A DNA stretch of 64,000 nucleotides from Bartonella sp. JB63 (GTDB lineage Bacteria; Pseudomonadota; Alphaproteobacteria; Rhizobiales; Rhizobiaceae). The translations under genes and the position numbers were made by a program. Positions 33,561 through 41,479 of this stretch are shown here, in pieces. The notes under the pieces are model-generated. The model did not search any database. It was not told where the DNA came from and saw only the letters and a program-made list of their open reading frames with translations. Position 1 is the stretch's first letter, and each line of letters begins with the position of its first letter. The DNA lies in the NCBI RefSeq assembly GCF_002022665.1, contig NZ_CP019788.1, positions 930,001-994,000 on the forward strand, written 5' to 3'.

Positions 33561-34231
33561 ATTCAATACATATATTGTGTATTTTAGACTTATTCCATCA
33601 ATAAATATCGTATATCATTTACAAATGATATTGAGATATCGTCTTTAAAAAATTTTATATTATAATATATTAAATATAGATAAAATGCTCGCTTCTATAG
33701 CATTAACTGAAACAAGAAAAGAATTTATGATACATTTAATATCCAACAACTTAATATAGCTCAGCTTATACAAATAAATACACTTCAAATTATTATCATA
33801 ACATAATACAGTTCTGATCTCATATTCAGTCTTTGTATTGGCTTTTAAAATAATCTAAAAAGAATAAGTTAAAATATTCAATAAACAATGCCAAATTTAA
33901 AACAATTATTACAACTGTTGTTTAGTACGATATCAGTAGTTTTAATTCTAATTACCTTGAGACCAATCTAACTCGCTGTAATGGCAGACTACAGCAAACA
34001 ACTCAGAAAGCAATCTATATTAAAAATTTATTTCTAAATCGAAATGCATAAGCCAATTTCTAAATACGTTACTCTGTGTCTTAGCAGCCTGATATGTCTA
34101 TAGAAATTATAAATAAAGATAAAAGCCTTTATTTCTGAAAACTATAAATTTAATCTTTATAAGTTCCATTAAAAAACTTAACGGAATTTATAAACAGTTG
34201 TTCAAAACAAAAACAAGCTAATTTTTATGTT
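33561..34231. other. Non-coding AT-rich stretch
   Basis: No gene, RNA or repeat recognised between the fossil region and the autotransporter stop. Confidence 0.5.
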
Positions 34232-37156
34232 TTAAAACTGATAGCGCAATCCAGCTGAAATACTGGTTCCAGAAAAACCAGCTCTAGTTAGTTTATGTTT
34301 ATATAACAGATCACCATGAAGCACTATATTAGGAAGTAATTGGGCATGAACGCCTAGACCTGCTTCTACTGTAGAACCAAATGCTCCTAACTGAAAAGCA
34401 TCTTTAAAATATACTATCTGTTTTCTTTTATAATTATGTACAAGATGAAGTTTACTATAAAAAGAAACAATACATGGCTCTTCACCCCTTGCCAAAGCTT
34501 TGGTGACACGACCACCAACACGCGCAATCCATTGATCATGTTTCCTTAAATCAATATCGAATTGATCGATATCATGAGCTTTATCAAATATAACAGACTG
34601 ATAAATAACCTGAAGTTGCGGTTCAATAATAAACCCATCATAATTCGTTATAATAGCTCGACCTCCCATTAAAGAAGCACTTAAAAGTGCACCTTTTAAT
34701 GTCGCTGTTTTTCCTCGAACTAAAGTAGAAACAGCACCTTTAAAAGAACCATAAGATATAAATCCATTCGCATAAAATCCTGTATCATACTGCAAATGAG
34801 CATAAAACTTTCCTGACCATTTATTAAATATACTCTTTTGACTTTGTTTAACAGCACGAGGCTGAAGAGAGAGCCTACCATAAGTTCCTATAGTTCCTAA
34901 AGACAAAGCACTATGCTTACGCTCTAACGTGCTTAATATAACACCTGCCGTTATAGCATTATAATCAAGATCAGCTCCATAACCATATTCAAAAACGGTC
35001 AAATTCGAAGCATAACGGTGATTACCACCATAACCATGTATAAAAAAGCTTGGTTTTATATTTTTCTCAGGCTCGTTTATAGTATTTTGCATGATTTCCA
35101 AAAATTCGTGTTGATTACTCATATCTACTAAATCTGCATGAAATAAAGCATGAGGCAAAAGCAAATAACTTGGAAGTTGCGGCACGATTGCTGGCACTTT
35201 TTTTTCAGATGTATCTGGTTTCTTTGGATGTTGAGGTTCAGATGGTGAAGGAATATCTGGATCTGGAGGAACCGGCACTTTTTCAGATGTATCTGGTTTC
35301 TTTGGATGCTGAGGTTCAGATGGTGAAGGAACATCTGAATCTGGAGGAACAGGTTCTACTGGAGGTAGAGCGATATATTCACTCTGGAGACGATAATCCC
35401 AAAAATCATTATTAGATTCATTTTCTTCTTTCTCATTATTTCCAACCAATTTTTGTCCTGGATCCGCCGACCCTAAATTAGAACTTGGACCATAAGCAGA
35501 AAGCTTATATCGGTAGGGAGAAGCATTTACTGTAATATAACCGCCTTTCAGTTTAAAGGAATCCTGTTGTGCTATTCCAGAAACCTGAATAAGGGAAATA
35601 CCCTGAGTATTTCCAAAATTATTCTTATTTGTATTGTTTGTATTGCCTCTTCGATTTTCTGAAATACCTCTTACATCAACTGTAGTTTTACCAGAAACAT
35701 TACCATGGATCAAAACTCTATCAGTTTTCTGACTATCAAGCGAACCATCAGGACTCAAACTTGTGTTTAAATGAATCTGGGCATTATTCCTCGCAATATA
35801 AACATCACCTGTCCCTTTCCCAATGCGAAGTGTTCTATAATCATAGGTTTCACTAGACTTTAATCTTTTAAAATTAATGGAACTACTATCAAGACTGACT
35901 ACTGAAATAAATAAATTGTTCAAATCCAACTCTTTATAATTTTGTTTGGTTTGTGTCAAAAACCACACAGAATTACCACTTAAATAAAGTTCAGCAGTAG
36001 AGCTGTCATCAACATAAATACCCCCTGTGAGTGAAGAATTATCAGCTAAAACAAGCACCGAAGATTTCTTTTCAGCCACTAACAATAAATGACCAGTGCT
36101 AATAGAACTTTGTGATAAGGCAACGTTACTTCCTTCTGAATCAGTGCTATAAATGGCTGGACTCTCTAAAACCGTCAGATTCGTATTTCTTAAACTAACA
36201 AGTCGTATTCCAGGTTCAATCGCTGTCATATCTAAATCTTCTTCATCCGCTTTTTCATCCGCTTTGACTCTTGCTACTAGATTCTCTCCTTTAAAATATA
36301 TACCGTAGGATTTATCTCCTTTTACCTCGATATTCGATCTTTCGATGTTGGCCTTTGTTACTTTAATGTCTTTTTGTAAATTCTGACTCAATCGAATCGA
36401 ATTAGAAGTAGCAACCGTATTTTCCAATAATAGACCATGAACACCAGTAACGTTAATATTGCCATTTTTAAAATCAATAGAGCCCCCTTGATCTATATGA
36501 AAAACAGCATAATTTGTTTGTTTTTCTTTCCCACCTTTTCTAATAATAGTAGTACCATCGAAATTAACACTCCCCATCAAAGCTGTATAAACTGCATCAC
36601 TGTTTGTAAAATCAAGCATCCCACCGTTTTTTACCTCAACACTTGCACCATTCATACTCAAAAAACTCGCTTTTCCATCTTTCGTCTTAATCTGTGGATT
36701 GACTAAAATAACATTCGTTGGCTTCCCCAATGCCTGAACAGCCATATCACTATCTTCAATCGCACCATTATACATCCCAATTATTCCATCACTAACATGA
36801 AGAGCTATATGTAAATTCTTCAAAACGGACTGGGTTAGAACGACTTTTCCCCCTTTCGATACATCCACACCATATAATTTACGTTCAGTTTTTTCAGACA
36901 TTCTATCTAAACTACCCAGCGTTATATTTGTCCCATTAATATCTACATCTTTCCCATCTGCTATTATTGTCTGAAAAGTCTTATTTTGAATTGTTTTTTT
37001 CCCAGCAGCACTACATTTATAAATTGACGTATAACCACCTTCAGCATTTTCATTACACTGAGATGATTGATTGGGTTCTGATTTCACACTACTCTGCACC
37101 GAACAAAAAATAGCTGTTGCAAAGATATACCAATAATTATTAAACACTTTGATCAT
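34232..37156 (-). CDS. Autotransporter with pertactin-like passenger (paralogue 1)
   Basis: Type Va secreted surface protein, 974 residues. Signal peptide at 1-26 (IFATAIFCSVQSSVKS). The passenger (about 30-620) is repetitive beta-helix with many short N/G/S-rich strands and an LRIGKGTGDVYIARNNAQIH segment near its end, typical of pertactin-like passengers. A proline-rich linker has a 26-residue unit (VPPDSDVPSPSEPQHPKKPD...) present twice. The C-terminal 280 residues form the beta-barrel, ending SAGLRYQF with terminal Phe. Closely related to the protein at 41.5-44.4 kb in linker end and barrel. Probably an adhesin or other host-interaction protein of the Bartonella autotransporter families; ligand unknown. 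GGGGAG lies upstream of the ATG at a long spacing. Confidence 0.88.
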   Translation of the reverse strand: MIKVFNNYWYIFATAIFCSVQSSVKSEPNQSSQCNENAEGGYTSIYKCSAAGKKTIQNKTFQTIIADGKDVDINGTNITLGSLDRMSEKTERKLYGVDVSKGGKVVLTQSVLKNLHIALHVSDGIIGMYNGAIEDSDMAVQALGKPTNVILVNPQIKTKDGKASFLSMNGASVEVKNGGMLDFTNSDAVYTALMGSVNFDGTTIIRKGGKEKQTNYAVFHIDQGGSIDFKNGNINVTGVHGLLLENTVATSNSIRLSQNLQKDIKVTKANIERSNIEVKGDKSYGIYFKGENLVARVKADEKADEEDLDMTAIEPGIRLVSLRNTNLTVLESPAIYSTDSEGSNVALSQSSISTGHLLLVAEKKSSVLVLADNSSLTGGIYVDDSSTAELYLSGNSVWFLTQTKQNYKELDLNNLFISVVSLDSSSINFKRLKSSETYDYRTLRIGKGTGDVYIARNNAQIHLNTSLSPDGSLDSQKTDRVLIHGNVSGKTTVDVRGISENRRGNTNNTNKNNFGNTQGISLIQVSGIAQQDSFKLKGGYITVNASPYRYKLSAYGPSSNLGSADPGQKLVGNNEKEENESNNDFWDYRLQSEYIALPPVEPVPPDSDVPSPSEPQHPKKPDTSEKVPVPPDPDIPSPSEPQHPKKPDTSEKKVPAIVPQLPSYLLLPHALFHADLVDMSNQHEFLEIMQNTINEPEKNIKPSFFIHGYGGNHRYASNLTVFEYGYGADLDYNAITAGVILSTLERKHSALSLGTIGTYGRLSLQPRAVKQSQKSIFNKWSGKFYAHLQYDTGFYANGFISYGSFKGAVSTLVRGKTATLKGALLSASLMGGRAIITNYDGFIIEPQLQVIYQSVIFDKAHDIDQFDIDLRKHDQWIARVGGRVTKALARGEEPCIVSFYSKLHLVHNYKRKQIVYFKDAFQLGAFGSTVEAGLGVHAQLLPNIVLHGDLLYKHKLTRAGFSGTSISAGLRYQF
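35193..35351 (-). repeat. Tandem 78/81-bp repeat coding for the proline-rich linker
   Basis: Two nearly identical units (35193-35273 and 35274-35351) differing by a few substitutions and one extra AAA codon. Being multiples of three, copy number can change without loss of frame, varying linker length between passenger and barrel. Confidence 0.85.
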
Positions 37157-37324
37157 AATTCATTTCAAACTTTCTCCCCTGCATTTAAATGTGAAAGGCA
37201 CCCACTCAAAATTAGAAATACAAAGCTAAGTAAATTCTATATAGTTTAATACATTTTGTGTTTTATGTAAAGATAGAAACAAATCTACAACAAGCAAGAT
37301 CTCAAAAAAGATTTATCAGATAGG

Positions 37325-38260
37325 TAAATTAGAATTGATAACGCACTCCACTTTAAAAACTCCTACAGAGAATCCTGGTCTGGTGAATTTATGTTGATAT
37401 ATCAGCTCACTATGAAGCAATATATTGATAGATAATTAGACCAAATATCTAAAATTTCCATTGTTGAAACAAAAGCCCCTAACTAGAAAGCATTTAAAAT
37501 GCACAACCTATTTTATTCTGTAACTACGCGCACAATGAAATTTGCTATAAAAGGAAACAGCACAACATCTCTCGAATCATTATAAAAGCTTTTGTCAAAG
37601 GGTAACCAATACGCGTTTCCAGAGATCATATCCTAGTTCAATATAAAACTGATCATTATCACGAGCCTTATCAAACATGAAAAGCTGATAAATAACCTGT
37701 AACTGCGTTTTAAAAAAACTATCATAAATCGTCAAAATCTGTTCCCGTTAAAAAAGGGTTCAAAGATTCACCTTCTAATATCGCTTTTTTATCCCCGCTT
37801 TAAGTTATCATATTTTTCTTAAACATATAATAAGGATAAAAAATTCATCCATATTAAAAACATGTTGCAGAATGGCACTTATATTTATTCTCGATCATTT
37901 ATTACAAGGTATTTTTTCAATATACTAAGATTGAAAAGATAATTTATAAAAAGTCATAAATAGCCAGATTACTAAAAAATGTGAAAATTGCATTCACTAT
38001 TAAGATTTATCATCATCCGCTTTTATAGTTGAAGCTTTAATCTCAATGTTATCAGAAGAATTTTGAACAGTATTTATTACCATTTTCCCATTATTATCTG
38101 TCGATATTAAGTGAATCTAGCTTTACAATATTTATTTTCATACCATGAGCATTAATTTCAATATTTCTCTTTTGAAGATTTACAATCTCTGATATTAGAA
38201 TAGGAAAAATTTTATTATTTATATTTATTATAATTTTTAAGCTTACTATGATTTGTTAAT
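37325..38260 (-). pseudogene. Third autotransporter, degraded remnant
   Basis: The DNA at 37328-37480 parallels the barrel end of both intact autotransporters (final strands, terminal-Phe codon region) and 37600-37780 parallels the strand with the RDIDQFDID-type segment, but with many stops. At 38000-38200 minus-strand pieces such as NIEINAHGMKINI and SDNIEIKASTIKADDDKS match passenger segments (FKNGNINVTGVHGLLL, SNIEVKGDKSYGIYF). Most of the passenger is missing. Confidence 0.75.
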
Positions 38261-38678
38261 AAATGAAATTATAATTAACTTTCTTCATAATATGCAGAAT
38301 ATATAATTCACTATGCGTAGAATAATACAGTAAAACTATAATTCTAAATTCATTTTTTGAACTTAATAAAAACTAATCAATCTTTATAATATTCAAAGGA
38401 AATTTTTGTCTTTCAAATATATACTAAAATATAAATATGTATTAATTTGAGAAACATAATTATATCCAGATTATTTAATATCTTGAGAATTAATGCTTTA
38501 AAAGTAATGAGATCATCCAAATAATCTAAAACATCACTTTCAATAAAGTTTTGATTTTAGTTCATACATATTTTGATTAAAAAAATACTCTATATTTGCG
38601 TTTCTTCTGTATATAGATTACAGTTGAAGATAATTACTTACATCACATTTATTCACTTCTTTTTTTGGCAATAAATTT
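38261..38678. other. AT-rich promoter region of the creatininase operon
   Basis: About 420 bp with no gene. Presumed to hold the promoter for the three-gene plus-strand operon that follows. Confidence 0.45.
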
Positions 38679-39422
38679 ATGGTATCGGACATTCCTCCCC
38701 TTGCCCTTTTACCTTTGGGGGCACATGAGTATCATGGTAATCATCTTCCCTTTGAAACCGATTGGATTATTGCTGAATCTTTTGCAAAAGCACTTACCTT
38801 AGCAACAAAAGAGCAATTTCAAATCACACTCTTACCCGTTGAAAAAGTTGGCTATTCGGTAGAACATATGAATGTTATTGGTACACAAACCCTGACTTTT
38901 TCTAAAGCCATAGAACGTTGGATCAACATTGGTGAAAATTGTTATCATAAAGGCATCAAACGTTTTCTTATCCTCAATGCTCATGGAGGCAATTCACCTT
39001 TAATAAACATCGTCATTACGGAATTAAGAAGACGTTTTTCAATGCTTGCAGTAGCTACAAGTTGGAATCGTTTCGATTTACCAGAAGACTTAATGGAACC
39101 ATCTCAGAAACATCTTGATATCCATGGAGGATTTATTGAAACTTCCCTAATGCTCTATTTAGCACCAGAAAAAGTACATATGGAGAAAGCAGAAAATTTT
39201 CATAATAAGCAAGCTGAGATGATTCAAAATTATCGATATTTAAGAGCCTATGGACCTCATGCTTTTGGATGGATGATGCATGATCTTAATGAAAAAGGGG
39301 CTGCAGGAAATGCAAACCAAGCAACAGCACAAGCAGGTAAAGCAATTTTTTCCCATATTCTTTGCGAGCTTCGCGCCTTACTTGATGATATCAAAAAATT
39401 TAAAATAGATGCATTACAATGA
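38679..39422 (+). CDS. Creatininase-family amidohydrolase
   Basis: 247 residues, metal-dependent amidohydrolase fold. The metal and catalytic motifs are LLPLGAHEYHGNHLPFETDW (E, H and D ligands), LILNAHGGNSPLINIV and DIHGGFIETSLMLYL. The family includes creatininase and formamide hydrolases of cofactor pathways; which substrate applies here is unknown. The N-terminus is slightly short for the family. Its stop overlaps the start of the CobW gene by 4 bp (ATGA), so the two are coupled. Confidence 0.88.
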   Translation: MVSDIPPLALLPLGAHEYHGNHLPFETDWIIAESFAKALTLATKEQFQITLLPVEKVGYSVEHMNVIGTQTLTFSKAIERWINIGENCYHKGIKRFLILNAHGGNSPLINIVITELRRRFSMLAVATSWNRFDLPEDLMEPSQKHLDIHGGFIETSLMLYLAPEKVHMEKAENFHNKQAEMIQNYRYLRAYGPHAFGWMMHDLNEKGAAGNANQATAQAGKAIFSHILCELRALLDDIKKFKIDALQ

Positions 39423-40468
39423 AAGACATAACTATGGAAAAAATACACAATACACCTTCCAAAATTCCTGTTACAGTCCTTACAGGATATCTTGGATCAG
39501 GAAAGACTACTCTTCTCAATCGAATTTTAAATGAAAACCATAACAAGCGTTATGCAATTATTGTCAATGAATTTGGTGAAATTGGTATTGACAATGATCT
39601 GATTGTTGAATCAGAAGAAGAAATTTATGAAATGAATAATGGTTGTGTTTGTTGTACAGTACGTGGCGACCTTATTCGCATTTTAGAAAGTTTAACGCAA
39701 CGCTCTAATCGATTTGATGCTATCATCATAGAAACTACAGGAATTGCTGATCCTACTCCAGTCGCACAAACTTTTTTTATGGATGATACTGTACGTGAAA
39801 AAACAGTTCTTGACAGTGTCATTACATTAATTGATGCAAAACATCTACCGCTTCAACTTAAAGAAAGCCGTGAAGCGGAAGATCAAATTGCTTTTGCTGA
39901 TATCATTTTGCTAAATAAAATCGATCTTGTTAGTGTAGAAGAACGAGCACACATCGAATCTCTTATTTACGCCATTAATCCTAATGCCATTATTTACGCA
40001 ACAGAACATGCTAATATTCCTCTTAATAAAATTCTTAATCGTGGTTCATTTGACTTACAACGAGCTTTAGAAAATGACCCTCATTTTCTTGATCATGAAA
40101 ACCCAGATCATGTGTGTGGTCCCGAATGCAATCACGAACATTATCATGGACACAACCATGAATCTCTTATGCATGATGTTACGATAACCTCTGTAAGTTT
40201 AAAAACAGGTGCTCTTCAACAAGAAAAATTTTTCTCATGGCTACAACAAGTTACCCAAGAACAAGGTCCTAATATCTTACGTTTAAAAGGTATTATCGCA
40301 TTTCACGATGATGATGATCGTTATGTTATCCAAGGTATACATATGCTTCTTGAAGGACAACATCAACGTCCATGGCGTCAAAATGAAAAGCGTGAAAGCC
40401 GACTTGTCTTTATTGGTCGTTTTCTCGATGCTGAAAAATTAAAAACTGATTTTGAAAATTGCATATAA
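39419..40468 (+). CDS. CobW/COG0523 G3E GTPase (metal chaperone type)
   Basis: 349 residues. P-loop GYLGSGKTTLLNRIL, switch region FGEIGIDNDL, the metal-binding NNGCVCCTVRGDL (CxCC), Walker B IIETTGIADPTPV and NKID for guanine. A His-rich loop (CGPECNHEHYHGHNHE) lies before the C-terminal CobW domain. COG0523 GTPases deliver zinc or other metals to client enzymes; a zinc role is inferred from the His/Cys content. The neighbouring creatininase-fold amidohydrolase needs metal and might be a client, which is speculative. Confidence 0.92.
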   Translation: MKDITMEKIHNTPSKIPVTVLTGYLGSGKTTLLNRILNENHNKRYAIIVNEFGEIGIDNDLIVESEEEIYEMNNGCVCCTVRGDLIRILESLTQRSNRFDAIIIETTGIADPTPVAQTFFMDDTVREKTVLDSVITLIDAKHLPLQLKESREAEDQIAFADIILLNKIDLVSVEERAHIESLIYAINPNAIIYATEHANIPLNKILNRGSFDLQRALENDPHFLDHENPDHVCGPECNHEHYHGHNHESLMHDVTITSVSLKTGALQQEKFFSWLQQVTQEQGPNILRLKGIIAFHDDDDRYVIQGIHMLLEGQHQRPWRQNEKRESRLVFIGRFLDAEKLKTDFENCI

Positions 40469-40478
40469 GCGAGTCAAA

Positions 40479-41450
40479 ATGCCAAGTATTATCCCTTATA
40501 ATCTGCAAAGTTATTGTTTATCTTGTGGTTTTATTAACGATAGACCAGCTTTTATTTCAGTAGAGGGTTTGATTGTTCTTTTCAAACAAAACCCGCAAAT
40601 CATTGAAGTGCATAAAGGAATAATTTCAAGCCACTTTTCTCCTGATAATACAGCTATTATAACGGGTGGAGAAGATGGTAAAGTATGTAAAACAACAATA
40701 GATGGCCGCGTCGAGATATTGGGTGTACAAGAAGGTAAATGGATCAACAGTGTTTCTTTTGGCCCACATAACGTGTTTGCTTTTGCTTCTTCGCGTCTAA
40801 TGTCAGCTGATATTGGTAAAGGTTTACAAGAATTTTTGCACGAATACAGTGTAGAAAGTTTGGCCTTCGCCCCAAAGGGATTACGGCTTGCGGTTGCACA
40901 CTATAATGGTGTTACTCTTCATTGGTTATTGACACAAACAAAACCAACTATCCTAGAATGGAAAGGAGCACACTGTGATGTCATTTTTTCACCAGATAAC
41001 CATTATGTAATTTCTACAATGCAAGAGAATGCCTTACATGGTTGGCGCCTTGCAGACAAACAACATTTACGTATGAGTGGCTATCCAAGCAAAGTTAAAA
41101 GCTGGTCTTGGAGCACAAAAGGAAAGTGGCTAGCAACATCAGGTGCATCAGCTGCAATTGTTTGGCCTTTTTATACGAAAGATGGCCCAATAGGTAAAGC
41201 ACCATTAGAGCTTGGAGTACGAACAAATGCACTTGTTAGTATAGTTTCATGCCATCCAAGCAAAGAAATTGTAGCTATAGGCTTTAACGATGGAATGATT
41301 TCATGTGTACATTTTAGTGGTGGAAAAGAAATATTTATTAAATCCTGCAGTAATAGTGCCATTTCAGCACTCAGTTGGAATAAAACAGGTAATTACCTTG
41401 CATTTGGCAGTGAAAATGGTGAATGCGGCATCATAAATATGACCACTTAA
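40479..41450 (+). CDS. WD40-repeat protein
   Basis: From the ATG at 40479, 323 residues made of about six or seven WD40-like blades (ISSHFSPDNTAIITGGEDGK, WINSVSFGPHNVFAFASSR, SWSTKGKWLATSGASAAIVW, ALSWNKTGNYLAFGSENGEC). No signal peptide, so cytoplasmic. Starts 10 bp past the CobW stop. A CobW GTPase followed by a WD40 protein is a recurrent pair in Rhizobiales; the propeller may act as a scaffold. An upstream in-frame TTG at 40452 overlaps the CobW gene. Confidence 0.88.
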   Translation: MPSIIPYNLQSYCLSCGFINDRPAFISVEGLIVLFKQNPQIIEVHKGIISSHFSPDNTAIITGGEDGKVCKTTIDGRVEILGVQEGKWINSVSFGPHNVFAFASSRLMSADIGKGLQEFLHEYSVESLAFAPKGLRLAVAHYNGVTLHWLLTQTKPTILEWKGAHCDVIFSPDNHYVISTMQENALHGWRLADKQHLRMSGYPSKVKSWSWSTKGKWLATSGASAAIVWPFYTKDGPIGKAPLELGVRTNALVSIVSCHPSKEIVAIGFNDGMISCVHFSGGKEIFIKSCSNSAISALSWNKTGNYLAFGSENGECGIINMTT

Positions 41451-41479
41451 AAACATAACAATAAAGCGTTTTTTATACT

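Noticed and set aside
35170..35415. Plus-strand frame opposite the autotransporter linker
   Set aside because: Mirror of the coding repeat on the other strand; no start signals.
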